Source: Planctomycetota bacterium
GTDB taxonomy: Bacteria; Planctomycetota; UBA1135; UBA2386
Length of the DNA: 64,000 nucleotides
Direction of reading: 5' to 3'
Assembly: GCA_020638695.1 (NCBI GenBank)
Contig: JACKIB010000020.1
Location: 34,104 to 98,103, forward strand
The position numbers and the translations under genes were made by a program. Shown here piece by piece: positions 42,939 through 50,203 of this stretch; positions within the stretch are counted from its first letter, which is position 1, and the number at the start of each line of letters is the position of its first letter. The notes beneath the pieces are model-generated. The model ran no database searches, had not been told where the DNA came from, and was given only the letters and a program-made list of their open reading frames with translations.

Positions 42939-45521
42939 TCAGAGGTCGCGTCGAAAGACGTGGGAACGAGCCGTCGCCAGGCGATCCCATCCGGGCCGGT
43001 GCTCGAGATCGGTCTTGCGAATGTCGCAGAGCACGGTGTTGTAGGCGAACGATCCGGCGGGACTCGGCTCGTCGAGAGTCAGCATGTCGGGATTGCCGGA
43101 ACGGTCGACGCCGTCGGCATCCAGGTCCAGCCACGCGCCCTCGTGCAACACCGCGACTCCCGGCATGCAGCGCTCGGTGACGTAGACCGGCACCACCACA
43201 CTACCGCGCGCATTGAAGACCTCCACCGTATCCCCGGTGCGGATCCCGAGGCGCCGCGCATCGGCCGCGTTGAGCGTCACCTCTTGCTCGTACACCTCGC
43301 GCAGCCAGGAGCAGTTGTTGAAGATCGAGTGCGTGCGCCATCTCGGATGCGGCGAGATCAGATGGAATGGGTAGGTCTTCGACTTCTCGCTGTTCAATGA
43401 CTCCCACGGCTCGATCCACTTCGGGATCGAAGGTATGTGATACCCGTAGCGGGTTCGGGTCCAGTCCGAGATCTGCGCGAGCTCGGTGCACAGGATCTCG
43501 ATCCGGCCCGAAGGTGTCTGGAACGGCACTCCGTTCTCGATCTGGTCGCGGAACGCGACCTGTGGCTTGTCGAGCTTGAACTTGTAGACGCCGCGACTCT
43601 TGAACTCGTCCCAGCCCATCTCCACGCCCTGGTGCGCCATCACCTTCGACTGCCACCACTCGCGCAGGTAGGCCTCGTCGACCGGATCCGGATTGGTGAA
43701 GTAGTCGCGCGTCGCTCGCGGGTTGTAGGCGCGCCCGAAGGAGTCTCCGATTCCGGTCTTGTGGCCGATGCGATAGGCCAGCTCGGTGAACACCTGGAAG
43801 TCGGTCCTGGCCTCACCCAGCGGCTCGATCACCTTCGGTCGGTGGATGTAGTAGTGCCCCTTGTACCAGGGCAGCGCGACGTCGTGGCGCTCGAAGTGCG
43901 TGGCAATCGGGAACAGCACGTCGGCGTAGAGTCCGGAGGGGGTGATGGTCGAGTCCATGCACACCACCAGCTCCAGCTTCTCGATCGCCTTCAACCCCTT
44001 CTTGACGTTGGTGAGCTGATTGAGCCAGTCCGATCCCTGCCAGAAGATTCCCTTGATGTTCGGAATCACCCCGTCCAGCGCGTCCTGCCGCGGCCACAGG
44101 CCGATCTCCTCGCGCTCGACGTTCGGGTACTCGAGCACACAGTGGGCCCAGCGATCGGACTTGATCGACGAGAACCAGATGTTGGCGTACTGATCGTAGG
44201 GGTAGGCCACGGCCTCGGCGTGCCATGCCTTGCCGACACCTTCGGCACTGCCACCGAGGATCCCGATGTTTCCGGTCATCGCCTGCAGGGCGGCGGCCAT
44301 TCGGTTGTACTGCTCGCCGTAGGCGTTGCGCCCGGGCGACCACGACGCCTTCAGCGCCGCCGGCTTGGTTCGTGCATACATGTCTGCGAGCTTGCGGATG
44401 TCGGCGGCCGAGACGCCGCAGATCTCGCTCGCCCATTCCGGGGTCTTGGGCACACCGTCGTAGGCCCCGAGGATGTAGTCCTTGAAGTTCTCCCGGCCGT
44501 TGGCTGACCCTCCGGCCCACGCCGGCATGGTGCCGGCGTCCATTCCCTGCGTGAAGCGGTCGATGAATGCCTGGTCCTGGAGGTTCTCGGTGAAGATGTG
44601 ATGCGCCATACCTGCGAGCATCGCGCCATCGGTGTTCGGTCTGATCGGAATCCACCACGCATCGTAGGCGGCGGCCGAGTCCGTGTACTGCGGATCGACG
44701 AGAACGAACTTGCACCCGCGCTGCTTGGCGAGGCGCATGTAGTAGAAGGTGTTTCCGCCGTGGAAGCTGTAGGCGGGGTTCCAGCCCCACATGATGATCA
44801 GCTTCGAGTGCGCGAAGGCGTCGTCCTCGTTGCCGTCCTCGATGGTGCCGAAGGTCCAACGCGAGCTCGAGGTCGTCCCCTGGTACGAGGGGACCGACCA
44901 CGAGCTGGTCCGGCAGCCGAACATGCCGAGGAAGCGGCCGAGCAGACCCTCGATCTGATCGGACTTGTGTAGCACGCCGTAGGATGCGCCCGCATAGCTC
45001 TGGTCGAGCAACGCGGTGGAGCCATACTGGTTCTTGATCTCCAGCATCTTGTCGGCGACGTACTCCAGCGCCTCGTCCCAGCTCAGCCGCTTGAAGCGGC
45101 CCTCTCCGCGCTTTCCGACGCGCCCCATCGGATAGAGCAAACGCTCCGCGGAGTAGAGGCGTTGACGGTAGGAACGTCCACGCAGACACGCCCGGAGTTG
45201 CGGCTCCTCCTCGGTGTCCTTTCCGAAGTGCCCATCACGCTGGTAGCGGCCGTCGTCGGTCGACAGCCGCACGATGACGTCGCCCTTCTTGTGCGCGACC
45301 AGCATGTGCCGCGAGCCGCAGTTGTGGGCACAGCTCGTGACCACCGACGTGAGATCGTCGTCGCGCGGGTACGGCTCGTAGGGAAAGGCGCCGGCATCGC
45401 GGACGCCGACGAGTCCGCTGGCGCCCAGCGCGGCGGTACCCGCGGCGCTGGTCTTCAGGAACGACCGCCGCGTGAGGTTCAGGCGGTCGTCCAGAAAGCC
45501 GTATCGATCCTGGGTGCTCAT
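42939..45521 (-). CDS. Tat-exported molybdopterin oxidoreductase, catalytic subunit (DMSO reductase superfamily)
   Basis: Catalytic subunit of 860 residues. The Tat motif TRRSFLK is at 17-23, with a hydrophobic segment after it. The N-terminal [4Fe-4S] site reads C64-x3-C68-x3-H72 and C112 (RACLRGRS): the third ligand, Cys in DmsA, is His here. The Mo-ligand region FGCRTSSWSVPSYQG (201-215) has Ser and no Cys/Sec at the ligand position, so a serine-ligated DmsA-like site is likely (S209 or a neighbour). Downstream, the MGD-binding domain has FQTPSGRIEIL and NARGSVVVPVYV. The length fits periplasmic DMSO, tetrathionate-, selenate- or arsenic-type enzymes; substrate and direction are unknown. 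No NrfD-type membrane anchor is encoded, so electrons probably move via the linked cytochrome c. Confidence 0.93.
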   Translation of the reverse strand: MSTQDRYGFLDDRLNLTRRSFLKTSAAGTAALGASGLVGVRDAGAFPYEPYPRDDDLTSVVTSCAHNCGSRHMLVAHKKGDVIVRLSTDDGRYQRDGHFGKDTEEEPQLRACLRGRSYRQRLYSAERLLYPMGRVGKRGEGRFKRLSWDEALEYVADKMLEIKNQYGSTALLDQSYAGASYGVLHKSDQIEGLLGRFLGMFGCRTSSWSVPSYQGTTSSSRWTFGTIEDGNEDDAFAHSKLIIMWGWNPAYSFHGGNTFYYMRLAKQRGCKFVLVDPQYTDSAAAYDAWWIPIRPNTDGAMLAGMAHHIFTENLQDQAFIDRFTQGMDAGTMPAWAGGSANGRENFKDYILGAYDGVPKTPEWASEICGVSAADIRKLADMYARTKPAALKASWSPGRNAYGEQYNRMAAALQAMTGNIGILGGSAEGVGKAWHAEAVAYPYDQYANIWFSSIKSDRWAHCVLEYPNVEREEIGLWPRQDALDGVIPNIKGIFWQGSDWLNQLTNVKKGLKAIEKLELVVCMDSTITPSGLYADVLFPIATHFERHDVALPWYKGHYYIHRPKVIEPLGEARTDFQVFTELAYRIGHKTGIGDSFGRAYNPRATRDYFTNPDPVDEAYLREWWQSKVMAHQGVEMGWDEFKSRGVYKFKLDKPQVAFRDQIENGVPFQTPSGRIEILCTELAQISDWTRTRYGYHIPSIPKWIEPWESLNSEKSKTYPFHLISPHPRWRTHSIFNNCSWLREVYEQEVTLNAADARRLGIRTGDTVEVFNARGSVVVPVYVTERCMPGVAVLHEGAWLDLDADGVDRSGNPDMLTLDEPSPAGSFAYNTVLCDIRKTDLEHRPGWDRLATARSHVFRRDL

Positions 45522-45537
45522 ACCGTTCTCCGCGCGG

Positions 45538-46332
45538 CTATCTCTTCAGGTCGGGCTTCGGCCCGGCGGCCTTGGTGAACCGCGGATCCGATGCAGTCGG
45601 ACGCCCCTTCGCCCAGTCCGGCACGCTGTCACCCCCGCCTGGCCATGGATGGCGTGGGTAGGGGTACGAGGTTCGATACCAGGCGCGCCCACCGTGGCAG
45701 CCGTAGCAGACGTCACTCGTGCTACCTGCGGCCTCCTCGATGGCCTCGGGGCGAAGGAAGCTCACCTGATGGCGATTGGTGCGGATGGCTGCGTGGCACA
45801 ACAGACAGTTGTCTGCGAACATCGCGCCATGCTCGCTCCACGGGCCGGGGATTCCCATCACCGCGTAGTTGAAGGTGCCGTGACACATCAGACATGTCTT
45901 GGGGTCGACCTGCTTGCGCAGGACGAGCCCGGGCTGCATCTCCGCCGATGACATCCCGGTCTCCTCCACCGGGTCGTTGCCCTGGTGGCAAGTCGTGCAC
46001 TGGAGCGACATGACGTTGCGCGCGTACTCGGTGACGAGGTGGCGGCGATGAAACGTCTCTTGCTCGCCGGCGTAGGTGTCCAGGGTCTGGTACCAGGCGA
46101 GAGCATCGGTGGCAGCGAGGCCCGCGGGGGTGGTCTCGCGCACACGGCGGTCGATGATCTCCTGGTGGCAGGCCAGACACTGCGCATCAGTGGCGTCATC
46201 GATGGCTGGCTTGAAGTGGATCGGGTCCCATCGCGCGCGCTGGTAGCTCGGTGATTCCTCGGCAGCGACACCACCGAGTAGAGCCGAGAGCGCGATGAGC
46301 AACGCGAGCCGTTTCCCGAATCGTCTGGTCAC
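45538..46332 (-). CDS. Pentaheme c-type cytochrome
   Basis: Periplasmic cytochrome of 264 residues with a Sec signal (RRFGKRLALLIALSALLGGVAA) and five CxxCH heme sites: CLACH 52-56, CTTCH 112-116, CLMCH 147-151, CLLCH 176-180 and CYGCH 209-213. Extra histidines (H94, H98, H168, H188) are candidates for distal ligands. Size and heme count recall NrfB-like and tetraheme NapC-independent carriers, without a membrane anchor. It lies 16 bp upstream of the molybdoenzyme gene and is the likely redox partner. The C-terminal tail is proline- and lysine-rich. Confidence 0.94.
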   Translation of the reverse strand: MTRRFGKRLALLIALSALLGGVAAEESPSYQRARWDPIHFKPAIDDATDAQCLACHQEIIDRRVRETTPAGLAATDALAWYQTLDTYAGEQETFHRRHLVTEYARNVMSLQCTTCHQGNDPVEETGMSSAEMQPGLVLRKQVDPKTCLMCHGTFNYAVMGIPGPWSEHGAMFADNCLLCHAAIRTNRHQVSFLRPEAIEEAAGSTSDVCYGCHGGRAWYRTSYPYPRHPWPGGGDSVPDWAKGRPTASDPRFTKAAGPKPDLKR

Positions 46333-46357
46333 GACATCTGCTCCGGACTGAAAGCGC

Positions 46358-46375
46358 GGGCACGTCCCTGTGCCC
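46358..46375 (-). promoter_or_regulatory. Intercistronic hairpin before the cytochrome gene
   Basis: GGGCAC (46358-46363) and GTGCCC (46370-46375) form a 6-bp stem with a 6-nt loop in the gap between the Met-rich gene and the cytochrome gene. No T-run follows on the minus strand. It may stabilise the upstream Met-rich mRNA; this is inferred. Confidence 0.35.
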
Positions 46376-46406
46376 TCGGGATTTCCCTACAACGTGTCGG
46401 CAGGGC

Positions 46407-46808
46407 TCACTTCGGCGGGGCCCACCCACCGGCCATGCCGGACATACCCGACATTCCACCCATCCCGGACATGCCGCTCATGCCCTGCTGCGCGGGATAG
46501 AAGAAGATCTGGCCGTCCGGCGAGATCCGGAAGTAGCCCGACATCCCGGACATGCCGCCCATTCCGGACATGCCGCCCATACCCGACATGCCACCCATGC
46601 CCGACATGCCACCCATGCCCGACATGCCGCCCATGCCCGACATGCCGCCCATGCCGGACATGCCGCCCATGCCGCCCATGCCCGACATGCCGCCCATACC
46701 GGACATGCCGTCCATGCCGGTCATGCTGGCCGACGCCCCGCTTCCGACGAGCAGGCCGATCGCCGCCGCGAGCATTGCCTTGCCAAAGGCCTTGCGCATT
46801 CGTTTCAT
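46407..46808 (-). CDS. Exported Met/Gly-rich MSGMGG-repeat protein
   Basis: Protein of 133 residues. A signal peptide (KRMRKAFGKAMLAAAIGLLVGSGASA) precedes two low-complexity tracts: residues 29-90, built from about ten MSGMGG hexapeptides, and 110-126, with four more. Between them is a short conserved-looking core, GYFRISPDGQIFFYP. No cysteine or heme site. Methionine makes up roughly a third of the mature chain, a composition seen in copper(I)/silver-binding or methionine-oxidation-sacrificing proteins. It lies within the molybdoenzyme operon, between an unknown exported protein and the cytochrome. Function unknown; metal binding, reductant-sink or filament roles are all guesses. Confidence 0.8.
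   Translation of the reverse strand: MKRMRKAFGKAMLAAAIGLLVGSGASASMTGMDGMSGMGGMSGMGGMGGMSGMGGMSGMGGMSGMGGMSGMGGMSGMGGMSGMGGMSGMSGYFRISPDGQIFFYPAQQGMSGMSGMGGMSGMSGMAGGWAPPK
46539..46724 (-). repeat. 18-bp coding tandem repeat (MSGMGG)
   Basis: About ten copies of an 18-bp unit of the form ATG-TC/GG-GGC-ATG-GGC-GGC encode the hexapeptide repeat. Copies are nearly but not perfectly identical at third positions, and one unit is shortened to three codons (MGG), showing slipped-strand expansion and contraction. Repeat number is expected to vary between strains. Confidence 0.85.
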
Positions 46809-46838
46809 CTTCGGTTCCTCCCCTTGCCGGGTTTGATG

Positions 46839-47159
46839 TCAGCGCTCGCGCGCCGACGCTTCTGGATCGGTGTGCCATCCACGAATGTCGTAACGCCCGG
46901 TCATTCCGGGACGGTCGAACGGCGTGTACCAGGCACCCTGGTCCTCCAAGAATCGGAAGCTGCGCGGATAGGGCGGAGCGAGCCCCGTGAGCGCCCGCGC
47001 GTACCACTCACCGTCGTGATTCATCGTCGACACCACCGGTGCCCCGGCGGGCCGGGCTCCCGGTTGGGTGCCCGCGATGGGGGTCTCGGCCGCCGCCACC
47101 AGCCGGTTCCCGGCGACGGTGCAGAGCACGCCGAGCGCAAGGACCTTCACCGCGTTCAT
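46839..47159 (-). CDS. Small exported protein of unknown function, first gene of the molybdoenzyme operon
   Basis: Protein of 106 residues. The ATG at 47159 has GGGGAGGAG nine bases upstream; a GTG one codon earlier is possible. The signal peptide NAVKVLALGVLCTVAGNRLVAAA is followed by a mature chain rich in Trp, Tyr, Pro and Arg (DGEWYARALTGLAPPYPRSF, FLEDQGAWYTPFDRPGMTG, DIRGWHTDPEA). No Cys or known motif. I do not recognise the family. It lies 85 bp downstream of a sigma-54-type promoter and 30 bp upstream of the Met-rich gene, so it belongs to the operon. A structural partner of the Met-rich protein is conceivable. Confidence 0.75.
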   Translation of the reverse strand: MNAVKVLALGVLCTVAGNRLVAAAETPIAGTQPGARPAGAPVVSTMNHDGEWYARALTGLAPPYPRSFRFLEDQGAWYTPFDRPGMTGRYDIRGWHTDPEASARER

Positions 47160-47243
47160 CACATCGCTCCTCCCCTGTCGGGCAACCGTGACATCACCGT
47201 CTATCCGGTCACGTGCGTGTCGCCCGGCTGTCGATCGGGGTCA

Positions 47244-47259
47244 GGCAAGCGGCATGCCA
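47244..47259 (-). promoter_or_regulatory. Sigma-54-type (-24/-12) promoter of the molybdoenzyme operon
   Basis: On the minus strand TGGCATG-CCGC-TTGCC matches the consensus TGGCACG-N4-TTGCW at every invariant base (GG and GC separated by 10 bp). Transcription would start near 47232 and run through the unknown exported protein, the Met-rich protein, the cytochrome, the molybdoenzyme, Fe-S, TorD and ferredoxin genes. A sigma-54 activator gene lies at 50200-51552, which supports functional use. Confidence 0.75.
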
Positions 47260-47334
47260 TCGGCGGGATCGCACTGATTCGGCAGGAGATCCGGCGATGC
47301 ATCGGCGCCTGTCACCGCGTTCCGCGGCACGACA

Positions 47335-47351
47335 CCTGACGATCTGTCAGG
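47335..47351. promoter_or_regulatory. Candidate activator-binding palindrome upstream of the operon promoter
   Basis: CCTGAC (47335-47340) and GTCAGG (47346-47351) form a 17-bp inverted repeat centred about 84 bp upstream of the -24 element. Its inner 13-mer TGACGATCTGTCA matches TGACAAACTGTCA at 48231-48243 in 11 of 13 positions. Spacing and symmetry are those of enhancer sites of NtrC-family activators. Which protein binds is inferred to be the linked regulator. Confidence 0.6.
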
Positions 47352-47512
47352 CGTCCTCGAGCAGGCCGACCCCGCGCGCCGGCCCGTTCCCCTCGCGCCC
47401 GGACTCACCCTGGCCAGCCCGCCCGACGAATCAAACGCTTGCACTCGCGGGCCTACGAGCGGGCCGACCGGCGAGACACCGCCGCGATCCATGACAACTT
47501 GTCCGTTCGGGC

Positions 47513-48046
47513 TCAGCGCGCCGGCGCGGACGTGTCACCACCCGCAGGGGCGGCACCCTCCGGTGCGGGCGATTCGGTCGCCGCCGCACCGGGCGGAATC
47601 AGAGTCACCCAACCGTCGTCCGCGACGTCGACCTGCCAGCCACCGCGCTCGAGCGCCTCGCGCAACGTGGTGGCAAGAGCAGGCGCCGAGCTCACGGCGA
47701 CTGCCGGGCCGGGCGCGGTCCTGACGGGCGGCCGGAGAACCCACCCACCGTCGGCCGCGGACTCGCTGGACCATCCCGCCCATTGCAGCGCGAGCCGGAA
47801 ACGCTCGCCGAGGGTCGCCTCGGCCGGGGCCCGTGGAGGCACGGGGAAGTAGTAGCGACTGCCGTCTGGCCCCTCGATCGAAGGCCAGCCCTTGGCGGTG
47901 ATCGCCTGGCGGAGCGCCTCGGCCAGGCTCGGTGCGGGCTCGACCGCCCCCGCGGGGTCGGCCGACTGTGCTCGGGCGGTGACCGCCAACAGCGTGGTCA
48001 CTGCCAGTAGCACGAGACGAGATCGAGAATGCGCACGTGCGCTCAT
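47513..48046 (-). CDS. Exported protein with three ~30-residue repeats of unknown type
   Basis: Protein of 177 residues from the ATG at 48046 (GGAGAAA upstream), with a signal peptide (SRSRLVLLAVTTLLAVTARA, cleaved near RA-Q). Three repeats share the pattern L-x3-[LF]-R-x-A-[IL]-x3-GW-x6-DG-x3-x-PP: residues 41-71 (LAEALRQAITAKGWPSIEG), 79-107 (LGERFRLALQWAGWSSESA) and 124-152 (LATTLREALERGGWQVDVA). Each is an amphipathic helix followed by a short beta hairpin. The helix-GW-hairpin layout recalls TcpQ/PilL-N-like periplasmic modules, but I cannot confirm that. The tail is Ala/Pro-rich. It has its own sigma-54-like promoter and so probably belongs to the molybdoenzyme regulon. Confidence 0.75.
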   Translation of the reverse strand: MSARAHSRSRLVLLAVTTLLAVTARAQSADPAGAVEPAPSLAEALRQAITAKGWPSIEGPDGSRYYFPVPPRAPAEATLGERFRLALQWAGWSSESAADGGWVLRPPVRTAPGPAVAVSSAPALATTLREALERGGWQVDVADDGWVTLIPPGAAATESPAPEGAAPAGGDTSAPAR

Positions 48047-48115
48047 GGGGATTTCTCCGTGGCTTGGGCTCGACGCGGACGACACCCGGGTCGAGCGCGT
48101 CCTCGACCAGCGACG

Positions 48116-48131
48116 AGCAAGTCCCGATCCA
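48116..48131 (-). promoter_or_regulatory. Sigma-54-like promoter of the repeat-protein gene
   Basis: TGGATCG-GGAC-TTGCT on the minus strand keeps the invariant GG-N10-GC spacing and a perfect TTGCT -12 half, with 5 of 7 matches in the -24 half. It lies about 70-85 bp before the start codon at 48046 and about 106 bp downstream of the palindrome at 48231-48243, the same geometry as the operon promoter at 47244. Confidence 0.55.
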
Positions 48132-48230
48132 ACGCGTCGAGGCGCGCGACCCGACGCACACATTCAAGGGCTTGGCATGCCCGTCGTCGCATTGCGCCGG
48201 GTCACCGTCGCGCCGAGGGTCGCTGCGACA

Positions 48231-48243
48231 TGACAAACTGTCA
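48231..48243. promoter_or_regulatory. Candidate activator-binding palindrome between divergent genes
   Basis: TGACA-AAC-TGTCA is a perfect 5-bp inverted repeat. It shares 11 of 13 bases with the palindrome at 47337-47349, and a weaker relative TGACAACTTGTCC lies at 47492-47504. Position suits activation of the minus-strand sigma-54-like promoter and autoregulation of the kinase/regulator operon. Confidence 0.6.
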
Positions 48244-48358
48244 GAGAATCCGCCAGCCAGATGCCTAGAATCGGAGTCGCCGGAGTGGGACCGTCTCGGC
48301 GGCGCCACCGCGGCGACCGGCAGGTGATGGACGGGCGACGACGCCCACGGGTGCTCGC

Positions 48359-50203
48359 GTGCACTGGCTCCTCGCACATCTCAATCGCAAGTTCGCCGTC
48401 GGCACCGCAGCCGGCCTGGTCATGAGCTCGCTCGTGTTCCTGGTCCTGTACGTGAACCTCTATCGCGCGGAGCTCGAGTCCGAGCGAACTCGAGCCGCGG
48501 AGCAGGTCAACCAGCTGCTGCAGACGTCGCTCGAGAACGCGATGCTGAAGCGTGACCTGGAAGGTCTGCGTGTGATCGTCGAGCGGCTGGGCCAACAGGC
48601 CCACATCGACTCGGTGTTCATCACCGACCGCGGCGGCGAGATCCGATTCGCCAACACACCGAGCCTCCTCGGTGGCCGCCATCCGCCGCCACGCGGCGAG
48701 CCGTTCACCGAGTTCGTCACCAATGCCGCCGGACGGAAGGTGCTACGCAGCGTCAATCCGGTCGCGAACCAACCGGTCTGCGAGACTTGCCATGGATCAA
48801 GCGCCGAGAACCCGCGCAACGGCACGCTATACGTCGAGTACGATGCCGCGCCCATCGTCGAGCAGGCGCGCCGCACGACCCTGGTGTTGATGGGCGCGGG
48901 CGCGATCGTCGTCGTGCTCAACATCGCGGGTGGCTGGTGGTTCATCCGACGAAACGTCCTGGCGCCGATCCAGCGGCTGACAGGGGCGAGCCGTCGACTC
49001 ACCGCCGGCGATCTCGGGGCGCGTGCGGCGCTGCCCGGGGTCGACGAGCTCTCCGAGCTCGGCCACAGCTTCGACCGCATGGCCGACGAGCTGAAGACGC
49101 GGATCGACGAGGGCCACCGCCAGCGCGAGTTCCTGCAGCAACTGGTGGACGCGATCCCGGACGGCGTCCGCGTCATCACTCCGGACTACCGCGTGATCCT
49201 GGTGAACAAGGCGTATCGAGAGCAGCTCAAGCTCACCGCCGACGAGGGACTCGACGAGCCGTGTCATGCGCGGTCCCACGGATCGAGCGAGCCCTGCCCG
49301 CCGACGCTGGTGACCTGCCCGGTGCGCGAGCTCCGCGCTCGCGCGGAGCCGGTCAAGGCGCTGCACCGCCATCTCGATCGTGACGGCCGGGCACTGGATG
49401 TCGAGATCCACGCGTCACGGATGCGCGGATTCGTCGACGGTGCGCAGACGACCCTCGTCGTGGAGTCGATTCGCGATCTCTCCAAGGAGGTGCAGTACTC
49501 GCACGACCAGAAGCTCTCCGAGCTCGGCAAGCTCGCGACCGGGGTCGCGCACGAGATCTACAACCCGCTCACATCGGTGCGCCTCGCGCTGCAGTCGTTC
49601 GCGGCCGAGCGCCGCGCGAGTGATGGCTCGGAGGAGCTGGAGGAGTACCTGGAGATCGTCGACCGCGAGATCGATCGCTGCATCAGCGTGACCGAGCGAC
49701 TGCTGAAGCTCGGGATGGCGCCGGACGAGCACTCGGAGCTGGTCGACGTGACGACAGCGGTCGAGGACACCTTGAGCCTGGTGCGATGGGAGATGGGCTC
49801 GCGCGCGATCACGCTCCGCACCGAGCTCGCCCCCGATGCCCGCATTCTCGGTAGCGACAGCCAGATCCGAATGCTGACACTGAACCTGGTCCAAAACGCG
49901 ATTCACGCGATGCCGAGCGGTGGCACTCTCGTGGTGGCGACACGCGTCGACCCGGAGCACGTCGTGGTCGAGGTTCGCGACTCCGGCGTCGGCATCCCCC
50001 GCGAGCAGCTGTCGGAGATCTTCCACCCCTTCTACAGTCGCCGCGCCGACGGAACGCGCGGCGCGGGTCTCGGCCTTCCCATCGTCCGCGCCATCCTGGA
50101 GCGCTGCGGCGGAAGGCTCGAGGTGGAGAGTGAGCCCGGACGCGGGTCGACATTCGCCGCCTGCTTCCCGTCGGCCGGAAGCGCCGCCGAGGAGTCGGCA
50201 TGA
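48359..50203 (+). CDS. Membrane histidine kinase with heme-c motif in its periplasmic sensor domain
   Basis: Sensor kinase of 614 residues, starting with GTG at 48359. Membrane helices at about 14-34 and 173-197 enclose a periplasmic domain that contains CETCH at 141-145 (VANQPVCETCHGSSAEN), a covalent heme c attachment site. HAMP follows (about 198-250), then a PAS domain (258-375) with a cysteine-rich insertion, C302-x10-C313-x6-C320. The kinase core has the H-box with H398 (GVAHEIYNPLTSVR), the N-box NLVQNAIHAM, and G-boxes DSGVGIP and GAGLGLPIV. The ATGA overlap with the response-regulator gene makes an operon. A redox- or ligand-sensing heme is the simplest reading; the stimulus is unknown. 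Confidence 0.93.
   Translation: MHWLLAHLNRKFAVGTAAGLVMSSLVFLVLYVNLYRAELESERTRAAEQVNQLLQTSLENAMLKRDLEGLRVIVERLGQQAHIDSVFITDRGGEIRFANTPSLLGGRHPPPRGEPFTEFVTNAAGRKVLRSVNPVANQPVCETCHGSSAENPRNGTLYVEYDAAPIVEQARRTTLVLMGAGAIVVVLNIAGGWWFIRRNVLAPIQRLTGASRRLTAGDLGARAALPGVDELSELGHSFDRMADELKTRIDEGHRQREFLQQLVDAIPDGVRVITPDYRVILVNKAYREQLKLTADEGLDEPCHARSHGSSEPCPPTLVTCPVRELRARAEPVKALHRHLDRDGRALDVEIHASRMRGFVDGAQTTLVVESIRDLSKEVQYSHDQKLSELGKLATGVAHEIYNPLTSVRLALQSFAAERRASDGSEELEEYLEIVDREIDRCISVTERLLKLGMAPDEHSELVDVTTAVEDTLSLVRWEMGSRAITLRTELAPDARILGSDSQIRMLTLNLVQNAIHAMPSGGTLVVATRVDPEHVVVEVRDSGVGIPREQLSEIFHPFYSRRADGTRGAGLGLPIVRAILERCGGRLEVESEPGRGSTFAACFPSAGSAAEESA

Larger units (their letters stand above)
47160..47512. 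other. 353-bp regulatory intergenic region of the molybdoenzyme operon
   Basis: The region lies between the first gene of the operon and the end of the triple-repeat protein gene; both neighbours are on the minus strand. It contains a sigma-54-type promoter at 47244-47259, a palindrome TGACGATCTGTCA at 47337-47349, and a half-matching site TGACAACTTGTCC at 47492-47504. No ORF or RNA gene was seen in it. Confidence 0.7.
48047..48358. other. 312-bp divergent regulatory region
   Basis: The region separates the minus-strand repeat-protein gene from the plus-strand kinase gene. It contains a sigma-54-like promoter for the minus strand (48116-48131), the palindrome TGACAAACTGTCA (48231-48243), and a -10-like TAGAAT for the plus strand at 48266-48271. 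The palindrome would overlap or abut the -35 area of the kinase promoter, suggesting that the regulator also controls its own operon. No RNA gene or ORF seen. Confidence 0.55.

Noticed and set aside
42939..45521. Selenocysteine in the large molybdoenzyme
   Set aside because: The frame is uninterrupted and the Mo-ligand region has Ser, not an in-frame UGA.
46539..46724. Tandem repeats that might suggest a CRISPR array
   Set aside because: The unit is an 18-bp codon repeat (MSGMGG) in frame within a gene with a signal peptide; there are no unique spacers.
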